This document shows positions 1 through 8,917 of a DNA stretch of 30,817 nucleotides, one piece after another; positions within the stretch are counted from its first letter, which is position 1; each line of letters opens with the position of its first letter. Under the pieces are notes generated by a model. It searched no databases, was not told where the DNA came from, and was given only the letters and a program-made list of their open reading frames with translations. Position numbers and translations under genes: made by a program. The DNA comes from a virus, in the IMG/VR virus record IMGVR_UViG_3300007276_000187, positions 1 to 30,817 of that record. One strand, 5' to 3'.

Positions 1-1
1 C

Positions 2-958
2 TACGAACAAGGCGGCTTCACTGATCCTGAGTTGCAACGTAAGGTACTAGAGCGAGCTAAGGTATTACGTGTGGAGGGTGAGCGCACCTCGAAAGAGAAG
101 CAGCTGGACGCGTCAGATAAGACCAGAGCTGATATCGATAACATAGTTAAAGATAAGTTAGGTGAAGAATTCTGGGATGTAGACTTTCAAAAGCTGCGCA
201 CAGACGACCCTAAAACCTTTGAGCGTGTTAGCAGCGAGATAAACCGCCTAGAGAAGCTAGCTGGTGTTGGTCTAGACTCTGTCTACGACAAGAAACAAGT
301 GCGCAGCATTAGACAACTATTATCATTAGGTCAGAATGTAACTGGTGCACTAGGCGAAGACGGTAGTCTATCTGGCGGTATCACAAAAGAAGAAACAGGT
401 ATTATAGATAACATCACTAGTCGTGTTGGTAAGTACATATCAGATGACGTAGACGGTGTTGCAGGTCGTGCTTCTTTCAGTGCTTATCGTAACATGCTTC
501 GTAACTCATTGTACGGTGCTACTCTAACGCCAAATGAAATGCGAGCGTTCGATGATCAGTTTGGTAACTTAGGTGAACAAGCTGGACCTGTAGCTGCTCA
601 GTTTAAAGTGGCACTAGAACAACTTAAGTCTGACATACAAACTGTCAACGACTTAGGCGATCCTCGAATCACTCACTTCCGTCTAGGTGTACCACAAGAA
701 GACATTGAGGACATGCTAAGTGCTATTGATGAGAACATTAGCTATTTGAACACTAAGATAGATAGCGGCGGTGGAGTTGCTCCTCCTGGTGATGCTGTAT
801 CTACTGGGCGTATAGGTGCTACTTCTACTCCTGCGCCTGCTGATGCACCTGTTGTTGATACTAGCGTACCTCCTAGAAACTCAGCAGTGTCCTCACCTTC
901 TGTAGACGATGATACACGAGCCAAAGCAGACGCAATACTGCAAGGACTAGGTTTATAA
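2..958 (+). CDS. Putative internal virion protein, 5'-truncated by the window edge
   Basis: The frame is open from base 2 to a TAA at 956-958, so the start lies upstream of the window. The first possible in-window start is a TTG at 32 without a ribosome binding site, and the reading frame before it looks continuous with it. The visible part (about 318 residues) is mostly charged helical sequence, followed by a Pro/Ala/Ser/Thr-rich low-complexity stretch (roughly the last 65 residues) and a short C-terminal helix. It overlaps the portal gene by one base (TAATG), so the two are translationally coupled. Position immediately before the portal and the helical composition suggest a virion or assembly protein, for example an internal/ejection or scaffold-like protein. 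I do not recognise the family, and the functional part is inference from neighbours. Confidence 0.6.
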   Translation, partial: YEQGGFTDPELQRKVLERAKVLRVEGERTSKEKQLDASDKTRADIDNIVKDKLGEEFWDVDFQKLRTDDPKTFERVSSEINRLEKLAGVGLDSVYDKKQVRSIRQLLSLGQNVTGALGEDGSLSGGITKEETGIIDNITSRVGKYISDDVDGVAGRASFSAYRNMLRNSLYGATLTPNEMRAFDDQFGNLGEQAGPVAAQFKVALEQLKSDIQTVNDLGDPRITHFRLGVPQEDIEDMLSAIDENISYLNTKIDSGGGVAPPGDAVSTGRIGATSTPAPADAPVVDTSVPPRNSAVSSPSVDDDTRAKADAILQGLGL

Positions 959-2796
959 TGAAGACTGATGTACAAACACTAAGAGACTCGTTCCACATGG
1001 GTTACGATACGTTTTACAACTCTCGCATGGAAAGTGAAGAGATTTGGAATGCCTATCACAACCGACAGTGGACCTCAGACCAAGAGCAAGTCTTAGCGAA
1101 TCGCGGGCAACCTAAAGAGACGTTCAACGTTATTAAGTTGTTCGGTCGTATGCTTGTTGGTTACTACTCCACAACAGTTAATGCTATACGTGCAGAGCCT
1201 GTACAACTTGCAGATCAGACTGTAGCCAGTTTAATGACTGATACTGTCACTTCTATCTTTGCTAGGAACCGCATGGAGACCGAAGGAGACGAGATAAAAT
1301 TATGTGGTATTATCTCAGGTATCATGGCCGCTCAAGTCATCCCGGAGCCTACAGGAGCTCGAGATCAATTCGGTAGACCTCTTTACGAGATTAAATTAGC
1401 TCAGGTGTACGACTACGAATTAGTTCTAGACCCTTTGAGTACTGACGCAGACTATGAAGATGCTCGATTTTTACATCGCTTCAAATGGATACCTGAAGAG
1501 ACCCTACTACGCACCTGGGGCGAAGCTAAGACAAAAGATCTAGTATCGCATGACAACTTCCTAGAGATCGAAGAAGCTGATTTTGAGTACAGTCATAACG
1601 CTTCCTTCCAAGGTCGCTACAGAGTATTTGATAACTATCTAGTTGTACAGACTGTTATTGAAGACGACAACGGTGAGCGTTGGGAGATCTGGTGGTCAGG
1701 CACTACAGAGCTTGAACGTAAGAAGATAACTTACAAAGAAGTTAAGTGGCCTTACCGCGTAGCTAAGTTGCATAAGTCTAGCCGCACTGAGTACTATGGT
1801 ATCTTCCGCGAAGTCATTGAGTCGCAAAAGGCTATCAACCAAGCGCTGGTCAAACTGCAGTTGATGTCTAGCACTCAGAAGGCATTTGTTGAGACTAATG
1901 CTTTAGCTACAGACTTGACCGACTTCACAGATTCATTCAACAGAGTGAACGGTGTCATAGCTGTTAAGTCTTTGAAAGGTATTCGTGTTGAGAACCTAAC
2001 AGCCGATGCTATCGCTATGTATACTATCATAGATAAAGCCTTTGATCGCATCCAACGCGTGTTGAGTATCAACGACAGCTTCTTAGGTCAAGCTTTTGCA
2101 TCTGACAGTGGTCGCAAGGTTAAGTTGCAACAGAACGCAACCATCATGGCTCTTCGCTATTTAACTGTTAGAATCCAATCGTTCTACGAGTTGTTGGGTG
2201 CGGACGTAGTAGCATTAGTTAGACAGTATTACACTGCAGAGCAAACGTTACGAGTCACAGATGAGATTGTAGGACGACGATTCATCGAGCTAAACAAACC
2301 AGCTATGAAGTGGTCTGGCGAGATGGACGAACAGGGTCAACCTATTATGGAGCCTATGTTTGAGCAAGTCTACAATCCTGAGACTGGTAAACCTGAAGAG
2401 ACTGAAGAGGGTAAATTGGTATTTGCACCTATCCCTGAGTCTGGTTCTGAGTTTGCCTTCACTGAGTTCGACATCACCATCGAGTCTGTATCATACAACG
2501 ATGAAGATGAACGCACGCAGTTAATGCTTGAACAAGTGATGTCTGGTTCTATAGGTACTTTGTTGAGCCAAGTGAACCCAGCTGGTTTCTTCCAGACTTC
2601 AAGCTTGTTAATGCGTACCTTTAAGACTAAGTACAGTCCTGAGGTTGCTAAGATACTGCAAGAAACCGCTGCTATGTTAGGTCAGAACCCTGAAGATGAA
2701 GAAGCAGCTGCCCTACTAGCTGGAAACAATCCTCAAGGTGGTCAAGGCTCGCACGGCACTGATACTAAACTACCAACCAATACAAACGAAGGTTAA
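958..2796 (+). CDS. Portal protein, P22-like (podovirus type)
   Basis: A 612-residue protein, expected to form the dodecameric ring at the head vertex through which DNA is packaged and ejected. Residues about 30-75 carry the pattern seen at the start of P22-type portals: a YHNRQW motif, then an R-G-Q-P segment and an F-N-V-I-K segment that leads into the core fold. The middle is alpha/beta with a K-x(n)-Q-K-A-I-N-Q-A helix typical of portal stem regions, and the C-terminus is Gln/Gly-rich and probably disordered. The length is close to that of podoviral portals. The ATG overlaps the previous stop (TAATG), and the next gene starts 4 bases after this stop, which fits a virion-gene operon. Family assignment is from motif memory, not from an alignment. 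Confidence 0.8.
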   Translation: MKTDVQTLRDSFHMGYDTFYNSRMESEEIWNAYHNRQWTSDQEQVLANRGQPKETFNVIKLFGRMLVGYYSTTVNAIRAEPVQLADQTVASLMTDTVTSIFARNRMETEGDEIKLCGIISGIMAAQVIPEPTGARDQFGRPLYEIKLAQVYDYELVLDPLSTDADYEDARFLHRFKWIPEETLLRTWGEAKTKDLVSHDNFLEIEEADFEYSHNASFQGRYRVFDNYLVVQTVIEDDNGERWEIWWSGTTELERKKITYKEVKWPYRVAKLHKSSRTEYYGIFREVIESQKAINQALVKLQLMSSTQKAFVETNALATDLTDFTDSFNRVNGVIAVKSLKGIRVENLTADAIAMYTIIDKAFDRIQRVLSINDSFLGQAFASDSGRKVKLQQNATIMALRYLTVRIQSFYELLGADVVALVRQYYTAEQTLRVTDEIVGRRFIELNKPAMKWSGEMDEQGQPIMEPMFEQVYNPETGKPEETEEGKLVFAPIPESGSEFAFTEFDITIESVSYNDEDERTQLMLEQVMSGSIGTLLSQVNPAGFFQTSSLLMRTFKTKYSPEVAKILQETAAMLGQNPEDEEAAALLAGNNPQGGQGSHGTDTKLPTNTNEG

Positions 2797-2800
2797 GGTT

Positions 2801-5620
2801 ATGCCTACAGCAAGAGAAGCATTAGAACAATCTGGTCAGTTCTCAACAGAGCAGGTAGACGTAATAATCGGTGAGAAGCGTAAGCAAGCTATAACTGGAC
2901 TTCGTGCACAGTCAGACATGTCTGAAGAGCAAATAATTACTTACACTGATGAGCGCTACGGCGTTTCATCGGTGGACATAGTTACGCCTACAGATCCTGT
3001 GTACCCTAGACCTTCTCTCAACGACTTCACTCTCAATACAGATAGACATTTAGGTATCATACCTAGATCTAAGCCTGGAGTGTTTGAGAAGCCTGGTGGA
3101 GGTCTGTTTGACGATAAAGAGTACGTACAGCCGAAAGACTATTCAGAGCTACAACGTACAACTGCTGCTAACTTGACAGACGAAGACTTCAAGTTATTAT
3201 CCAGGGAGCAGGTCGACTCTTACTCTGCCTCTATTGGTGCTGATCCTACCTCTCAAGGTGGTATCGACGCAGTGTATAACCACGCACGTCGTTTAGAAGA
3301 AGGTGAAGTTGCAGACAAAGAACAGTTGCTAACTAGACTGAAAGCTTACCACGAAGTTCAACGACCTGTAGAGTGGATGCATTCTAAATTCAACGACGGC
3401 GCTAAAGCCGAATTGGAAAGTATCAGACTGAACAACGCTAAATCTATAGTTAACATGGGTAACGAGCGAGACATCAAGATCGAATATGATCCCGTTACCT
3501 CTGACTTCCACATACAGTTAGAGAACGGTGAATGGCGACTGGCTGAACCTGACACGCTACAAGAGCTTGGCATGTCTAAGTACGAGATGGCAGGTGGTAT
3601 GGCAGGCGGCGTCGCAGGTGCAAAGCTTGCATCTAAATTACCCTTAGTTGATCCTAAACTTAAAGGTATTGCGGCGGCAGGTGGTGCAGCCATAGGCGGT
3701 TTAGTAGGTTTAGCAAGTGGAGCACCTATAGATTACTTAGAGCAAGCAATACGTCTTAATGAAGAGTTCAACTCTAAGATAGCTATTGAGAAAGCAATAG
3801 GTGCTGCTGAACTTGGCGCTGTAACTGGTGTTGCTGCTAAAGCAGGCTTTGTACTAACTAAGGCTATGATCCAACCGATCACAGCCAGCTACAGACTGTT
3901 TAAGAACAACAACGCCACTGGTGCATACGATGCATTGAAGCGTACTACTAACATGTCTGATGATAACATAGACGAACTGTTGAACAAGTGGGAGACTCTG
4001 AATAACGTTAAACTAACAGGACCCCGACAAGATAACGCTTTACGAGTTATCCCTGGTTTGGTTCCAGGCGGTGATGAAGCTATTCGTGGTGGTGGTGCTT
4101 TAAGTCCAAGCGTATTACAGATATCTAAGCAACTGGTCAACGACAGAGCAAGAGCATTCACTACTCCTCTTACAACAACCAGACGCGAGATGACAGAAAC
4201 ACTAGCCTCATCTATTAAGACTTATGAGACAGCTGTCAAGAAGCAGTTCGACACGGTTGAGACTGTTGGCATACATACATTAGCTCCACCTAATTATAGC
4301 TTTAACTTCAACACTAATCCCTTAGCTCCTGCCATCAATAAAGCAGTTGCAAAGGTTATCGATTCGCCTAACTTAGGAGACGCAGCAACAGCTCTTAAGA
4401 TGATCCATGAACCTAAAGCACTAAACTCTCTTGGTGACGTGTTCGCTCTACGTAAGATCTTAAACAAGACTTGGACTCAAGCTGACAGATTGACAGGGTC
4501 AGAGAAGTTCGAAGTGCGTAAGGCGTTGACTGACGCTGTTGAAGCAGTTGATAAAGAAATAAACACAGTGGCTAGAAAGACTGAAGGTGGTTCTGACTGG
4601 CTAAAAGCTTGGAAGTCTGCTAAGAGCGATTATGCAGACTTTGCATCTAACCGCGATTCTAAGGTGTGGAAGTCACTTAAGAATAAAGAATCCTCGCCTC
4701 AGGAAGTAGCCAGAGCTATTGTTAAAGCCGGTAGATCTAGTGCTGAGCATGAAGTAAACCAACATACAAAGCTGATGGCTCAGCTACCAGTTGGAGTAGT
4801 CCGTGAGGTTGAGTCTCACATGGTTGATGCTTTAGTTAGTGCTCGTACCATATCTACTCAAGGTCTTGAAGGTATAGACTTTGTTAAGTTGGCTGCAGAC
4901 ATGGACGACTTTGCATTCACTACATCGAAGAGTAAAGCGATGCAGAAAGCCACTAAAGCAATGGCTGAAGTATATACAAACGATGCAGCCTTGGCTAAGC
5001 TTGGTGCTCCTGTGGCTAGTACTATTGGTGACGGTTTTGCTACAAGTCCTTGGACACGATTCAAGGTTCGTGCTACTAACTTATGGTACAAGAAATTCCA
5101 ACGTATTGGTGGAGACCCTGATAAACAGTTAAACGCTCTTGCTGCTAACATTACACGATTTGCTGGAGATCCTTTAGATGCAGGTATCGCAGCCAAAGTG
5201 CTAAAAGCAGCTGAAGGAGACGAGCAACTGGTTGAATCCATTAAACAATATCAAGTAGAAGCAGCTAAAGGTTTCGTACGGGATCACTCACTACCTCGCA
5301 TTAAGACCTACTCAGACAAGGCTGGTAAGTTCTATTGGCAAGGTGGCGCAGGCCGAACACCTAATAAATCTAACACAATTAACTATAGCTCACTTGTACC
5401 TGAGAGTGCGTTAAAAGCGAGGTTTGGAGCTGGTTTAGGACCTCATACAGACATGGACGAATGGTTAGCCATACCAGGCCAAGTAGGCAATAGGGTATTT
5501 AAGAATGGCTCATCATTGACAAAGCAGGAACGAGCGGAGCTTCTAAAGGAAGGTAAGAAGTTCATAACTATAGAAGATGGTTCAATACACAAGATACCTG
5601 GGATACACGATGTCAAATGA
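2801..5620 (+). CDS. Large ejection/internal virion protein
   Basis: I choose the ATG at 2801 (939 residues), 4 bases after the portal stop and preceded by an AAGGTTAAGG purine-rich site. An upstream GTG at 2738 would overlap the portal by 59 bases and adds residues of no visible character. About residues 260-325 form a Gly/Ala-rich hydrophobic segment (GGMAGGVAGAK and AAAGGAAIGGLVGLASG), the kind of membrane-interacting stretch found in DNA ejection proteins of podoviruses. The rest is long charged helical sequence with many Lys/Ala, consistent with a packed, unfolding-competent internal protein. No lytic transglycosylase or peptidase motif was seen. Role: probably released from the head into the host envelope with the DNA. 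An alternative is a large tail-tube or tail-associated protein. Confidence 0.6.
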   Translation: MPTAREALEQSGQFSTEQVDVIIGEKRKQAITGLRAQSDMSEEQIITYTDERYGVSSVDIVTPTDPVYPRPSLNDFTLNTDRHLGIIPRSKPGVFEKPGGGLFDDKEYVQPKDYSELQRTTAANLTDEDFKLLSREQVDSYSASIGADPTSQGGIDAVYNHARRLEEGEVADKEQLLTRLKAYHEVQRPVEWMHSKFNDGAKAELESIRLNNAKSIVNMGNERDIKIEYDPVTSDFHIQLENGEWRLAEPDTLQELGMSKYEMAGGMAGGVAGAKLASKLPLVDPKLKGIAAAGGAAIGGLVGLASGAPIDYLEQAIRLNEEFNSKIAIEKAIGAAELGAVTGVAAKAGFVLTKAMIQPITASYRLFKNNNATGAYDALKRTTNMSDDNIDELLNKWETLNNVKLTGPRQDNALRVIPGLVPGGDEAIRGGGALSPSVLQISKQLVNDRARAFTTPLTTTRREMTETLASSIKTYETAVKKQFDTVETVGIHTLAPPNYSFNFNTNPLAPAINKAVAKVIDSPNLGDAATALKMIHEPKALNSLGDVFALRKILNKTWTQADRLTGSEKFEVRKALTDAVEAVDKEINTVARKTEGGSDWLKAWKSAKSDYADFASNRDSKVWKSLKNKESSPQEVARAIVKAGRSSAEHEVNQHTKLMAQLPVGVVREVESHMVDALVSARTISTQGLEGIDFVKLAADMDDFAFTTSKSKAMQKATKAMAEVYTNDAALAKLGAPVASTIGDGFATSPWTRFKVRATNLWYKKFQRIGGDPDKQLNALAANITRFAGDPLDAGIAAKVLKAAEGDEQLVESIKQYQVEAAKGFVRDHSLPRIKTYSDKAGKFYWQGGAGRTPNKSNTINYSSLVPESALKARFGAGLGPHTDMDEWLAIPGQVGNRVFKNGSSLTKQERAELLKEGKKFITIEDGSIHKIPGIHDVK

Positions 5621-5933
5621 CTTAGACGAAGTAAGTCTTGCGTTAGGGAGGATAGAGGCGACACAAACTGTGATAATGCATACAGTTAGAGAGACAAGTG
5701 TCTCGATAGAAAACCTAAAGGAAAAACAGTACGAGACTGATAATAGTCTAGGGAAATACAAAGCTGAATTAGAAAGTCTTCAAAAAGATCTGACGACCAA
5801 TATTAAGCCTGCACTAGATGACATAAACAAACTAAAACAGCGTGGTATTGGTGTCTTAGTGTTGTTTGGGTTGTTTAGTGCGAGTGCCAGCTCTGTGATT
5901 CACAAATTCATCAAACAATTATTTGGAGCATAA
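5610..5933 (+). CDS. Small coiled-coil protein with one C-terminal membrane segment (holin/XhlA-like)
   Basis: The start is the ATG at 5610 (107 residues), overlapping the end of the preceding gene by 11 bases. An in-frame upstream start at 5577 lies deeper inside the neighbour. Residues about 8-75 are heptad-rich charged helix, and residues about 79-96 form a single hydrophobic transmembrane helix followed by a short basic tail. This layout (soluble coiled coil, then a C-terminal membrane anchor) resembles XhlA-type or small haemolysin/holin-associated phage proteins. No lysozyme is adjacent; the lysozyme gene of this window lies at 26366. A role in lysis is therefore possible but unproven, and a membrane-anchored virion accessory protein is equally open. 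Confidence 0.6.
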   Translation: MSNDLDEVSLALGRIEATQTVIMHTVRETSVSIENLKEKQYETDNSLGKYKAELESLQKDLTTNIKPALDDINKLKQRGIGVLVLFGLFSASASSVIHKFIKQLFGA

Positions 5934-5934
5934 C

Positions 5935-6378
5935 GTGTCTAAACTAATAGAGAAGGCCTTACTAGCCGCAGAGGACATGGACTTAGGAGCTGGTACCAGT
6001 TCTCAAGTCCGCCAAGGACAAGTTGTCACCACAACTCGCATAGACGCCTCTTGGGTGATGCGCACTAGAGCACAGATTCGTGCGTTGGATATAAACAGAA
6101 TAACTCAGGTTACTTTAGTTAACAGCCTTGGTACTGTGGACTTCCTATACAAACCGGATCTAGAGGCTACTGATGACGACAACATAATCTTAAAACCTAA
6201 TGATTTTAATGGTTCTTGGATTATGACTGGTGGGCAGTTACAGACGGCCACAGTTGATAGACCTCAGTTGTATCCTATATTTGAACATCTAGGCATGCAG
6301 TTTTTCGACGTAACAATAAACAAACCTATCTACTGGACAGGTTCTATTTGGGTAGACGCATTGGGAGTGCAAGTATAA
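5935..6378 (+). CDS. Short tail protein sharing its N-terminal domain with the next gene
   Basis: I choose the GTG at 5935 because GGAG at 5925-5928 sits six bases before it; a TTG at 5923 would overlap that site. The 147-residue product begins with a block (SK-x-I-x-KAL, then EDMDLGAG, then QVRQGQVV) that matches the first 35 residues of the following 731-residue tail protein. Both also share a later W-V/Y-L-Y-K/Y-P-D pattern up to about residue 100. It therefore looks like the attachment domain of a tail fibre or spike on its own, perhaps an adaptor that binds the tail or mixes with the long fibre. The gene ends in TAATG, overlapping the next start. The function is inferred from paralogy and position. 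Confidence 0.6.
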   Translation: MSKLIEKALLAAEDMDLGAGTSSQVRQGQVVTTTRIDASWVMRTRAQIRALDINRITQVTLVNSLGTVDFLYKPDLEATDDDNIILKPNDFNGSWIMTGGQLQTATVDRPQLYPIFEHLGMQFFDVTINKPIYWTGSIWVDALGVQV

Positions 6379-8573
6379 TGGCGAAGACAATCAGTAAGGC
6401 CTTAATCGGCATGGAAGACTTAGCATTAGGTAATGGTTCACAACAACAATACAGAGGTGGCGTAGCTGTCCCTGTGTCGGAATTGAATTTGCCTTGGGTG
6501 TATAACACTACTGAAGCAATATCAGTAGCACCTGTTATTGGTATCGAGTTGTTGTACTACAAGACAACAACTTCACTAGGTGTCTATGAGTACAGACCAG
6601 ACAGTTTTGAAGCTGAAGATGAAGAGGTCTTCATCGACTCTATTTACGGCGGTCAGTGGGTTAGACTACAGGACTTACTAAACCCTGCAGGTAATGACGG
6701 TGTAGCTCCTTCTTGGTTTCACACTGCTGCATCTACTATACAACTGAGCACAACTCATCACAATCGCTATGTGGCTTTATCTGCGCCTGGCGCTTCAGCT
6801 ACACTGTTTTCGGATGCTACCACTAGTCTATTCGATAATGGTTCTGTGTTTGGTGTGTACGCTGACGGTAACAATATAACTGTGTTTAAAGGGGAAGCTG
6901 AATGGCAACTACAAGGTTTCGTAGACGACACCGAAACAAGCTTTGTACTTCCCGCAGGCAAGTTCGTTACGTTTTCGTTAAAGGGCAGCGCAGGCGGACC
7001 TAGTAATACCTGGGTAATGGAACACTCTGCAGGTTCTACCGGCTCTGGCGATAGTGACTTCACTGGCTACAGCGGTTCTGTGTTGTGGTCTATCTTAGAT
7101 TACAACATCTCAGCTATTGATGCTGGAGCCTTGATTCGTGTAGACTATGACGGTACTGTTAATCTGCCTGCTCTAGATGTCATGGATAACGGTACAGTTG
7201 TGTCATTCATGTTGACAGACAACCTAACACCTGCTCTAGGCAACGTAGCACTGAATGAAGGTCCTTGGACTGTGCACTACCCTGCTGATATGGGTACGGG
7301 CCGCCTAGGCTTATACAACGCAGGCGACAGAGTACAGATTACTTTCATTGGTAACACTGACGCGTATATTTCTTTAGCTCAGTCAGCTATAGGTTCTCTG
7401 TACGCAGTCAACTTTGATATACTAGGCGACTCTGCGGTAGTCAAAGGCTACAACAACGGAGGTGCAGGTTTTGAATTGACAGGTGCTATGTTCGGTGATA
7501 ACTTATTGATAGCTAGTGATATTCAAGACGACTCTACCGATAACCTTCGTGCTGTCGTAGGCGGCGGAGGCGGTAACTCCATACTATTTAAAGCCGATGA
7601 CGACACTGAAGACCTCACCACTAAAACACAGTTCACTGACAAGAACGGTCTAGCACGTTTAGAAGTGTCTGATGCAGGCGTCAAGCTAGATGATGAGTTG
7701 TTAGCTGTAGGGTTCTCGGGTATTGGTATTTTTGGATCTGGTGATCTACAGTATGACGTTACTAGTGCAGACAATGGAAGACTAATACGAGTCCAGTCTC
7801 TATTGAACTCTGTAGTTGTTGACTTCACGCCTAGGACTGGTACCGACGGCCTGACAATACCTATCGGCGCCAAGTTTACCTTTGTGTTAGAATCTGTGCT
7901 ACACCCTCAAGCTGAAGTTGTTGTAGTGACCGGTAATAGCTGGACGTTTAAAGATGCGTTAGGTAACGTTGTAACTACTTTAGGTCTAACTCGCCAAGGC
8001 GACATGGCAACCTGTGTGCGAACTAGTGAAACTGAGATTACTATCTATTCAATAGCTAGAACTGTGTCACCTGAGCGCGTACTAGCACAAAATGGTGCAC
8101 ACGTACGAGGACCTCAATATCACGCTTTCAGTAAAGCAGAATACCAGACTCATGAATTTGATATACTATCTGTTGTTGGCGCTAACGCACTATCCGTCTT
8201 TACTGTCTCAGACTCTGCCGGCTCTGGTTCTGTCAAACACCCTGGGTTAGACAGTGTACCTAGAACAGCTACGACTGTAGTACTCAAGGTAGTGTTTGAG
8301 TTTCTCGCCGATCTCAATTCTCACTACGTTTGGGATCTACGACAGTCAGTGCCTAAGGACAACGCAGGAATAGACGATGTGTCCGCTGATAAGTTAAACA
8401 CCGTTCCGTTCCTTGGTACCGGTGTTACGCAGACCTTACACGCTACTGTAGACTGTTTTGCCGCAAGAGATGATGGTGGTATGCAGTTGGGGTGTCAGCT
8501 TATTTACCAAGCTGGAACTACTGGGCTGACTAAGAACTCGGTGAACGTGGCTGTGCTTGGTTATTATGATTAA
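6378..8573 (+). CDS. Tail fibre/spike with three internal beta-domain repeats
   Basis: The ATG at 6378 (731 residues) overlaps the previous stop. Residues 1-105 are the putative virion-attachment domain shared with the upstream gene. Then come three diverged copies of a 95-100 residue, beta-rich Gly/Thr/Asn domain at about 111-215, 233-335 and 455-560. Copies two and three share the pattern D-x-G-x-LIRV, a later G-x-x-V/F-x-F-x-L strand, an aromatic W-T strand and a final strand set. Residues 560-731 form a separate C-terminal part, plausibly receptor-binding. No catalytic depolymerase signature was seen. It is the last gene of the rightward virion block and stops just before a bidirectional terminator. 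Tail fibre is the likely role; a head decoration protein is less likely. Confidence 0.7.
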   Translation: MAKTISKALIGMEDLALGNGSQQQYRGGVAVPVSELNLPWVYNTTEAISVAPVIGIELLYYKTTTSLGVYEYRPDSFEAEDEEVFIDSIYGGQWVRLQDLLNPAGNDGVAPSWFHTAASTIQLSTTHHNRYVALSAPGASATLFSDATTSLFDNGSVFGVYADGNNITVFKGEAEWQLQGFVDDTETSFVLPAGKFVTFSLKGSAGGPSNTWVMEHSAGSTGSGDSDFTGYSGSVLWSILDYNISAIDAGALIRVDYDGTVNLPALDVMDNGTVVSFMLTDNLTPALGNVALNEGPWTVHYPADMGTGRLGLYNAGDRVQITFIGNTDAYISLAQSAIGSLYAVNFDILGDSAVVKGYNNGGAGFELTGAMFGDNLLIASDIQDDSTDNLRAVVGGGGGNSILFKADDDTEDLTTKTQFTDKNGLARLEVSDAGVKLDDELLAVGFSGIGIFGSGDLQYDVTSADNGRLIRVQSLLNSVVVDFTPRTGTDGLTIPIGAKFTFVLESVLHPQAEVVVVTGNSWTFKDALGNVVTTLGLTRQGDMATCVRTSETEITIYSIARTVSPERVLAQNGAHVRGPQYHAFSKAEYQTHEFDILSVVGANALSVFTVSDSAGSGSVKHPGLDSVPRTATTVVLKVVFEFLADLNSHYVWDLRQSVPKDNAGIDDVSADKLNTVPFLGTGVTQTLHATVDCFAARDDGGMQLGCQLIYQAGTTGLTKNSVNVAVLGYYD

Positions 8574-8586
8574 GTAGGGAAGTAAA

Positions 8587-8612
8587 GGCAGCAAGGATGC
8601 TGCCACTTTATT
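8587..8612. terminator. Bidirectional terminator between convergent operons
   Basis: GGCAGCA (8587-8593) and TGCTGCC (8598-8604) form a perfect 7-bp stem with an AGGA loop, flanked by AAA on the left and a T-rich CTTTATTA on the right. It separates the + strand virion genes, ending at 8573, from the - strand replication genes, ending at 8615, so it can serve both directions. Confidence 0.75.
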
Positions 8613-8614
8613 AG

Positions 8615-8917
8615 TCAGAAGTCTTCTAGCCCTTCGCGTAAACAACTAACTACAAACGCTCTGAACTCCGCTACTGATGTGCACCAAGTAGCAAGACCTC
8701 TAGCCTCTCTTATTTTCTTTAGTTTGTACAGTTGCATCGGCGTAGGCTCTTCACCTTCAACTTTAACTTCGATAGACATGAATCGACCGTTAGCACACAT
8801 ACATAGATCACCGTTACCCTTCTTACCTGATACAACTATATTGTAAACTATGAAACCCATGGCTTCAGCTTCGGCCACGATAGCTGCTTGTATCTTACCT
8901 TCTTTATGCTTGCTCAT
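8615..8917 (-). CDS. VRR-NUC family nuclease
   Basis: A 100-residue protein that is essentially a stand-alone VRR-NUC domain (PD-(D/E)XK superfamily). Visible motifs are G-K-K-G-N-G-D at 31-37 (metal-binding Asp37), then S-I-E-V-K at 48-52 (Glu50 and Lys52 of the E-x-K core), and P-T-P-M-Q at 58-62, where the Gln is typical of the family. An N-terminal helix carries a conserved-looking Glu. Phage VRR-NUC proteins are predicted structure-specific or Holliday-junction nucleases acting on replication or packaging intermediates. It is the last gene of the leftward operon: its start overlaps the ligase stop by four bases. Assignment is strong by motif; the substrate is unknown. Confidence 0.85.
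   Translation of the reverse strand: MSKHKEGKIQAAIVAEAEAMGFIVYNIVVSGKKGNGDLCMCANGRFMSIEVKVEGEEPTPMQLYKLKKIREARGLATWCTSVAEFRAFVVSCLREGLEDF

Noticed and set aside
32-958. TTG at 32 as the start of the first gene
   Set aside because: The frame is open to the window edge, with no ribosome site before the TTG; the gene is truncated by the window.
2738-2800. GTG start of the ejection protein inside the portal gene
   Set aside because: The ATG at 2801 has a purine-rich ribosome site and follows the portal stop by four bases.
3358-5241. Several - strand frames of 60-127 codons within the ejection protein gene
   Set aside because: They are shadows of a long gene with strong coding character on the + strand.
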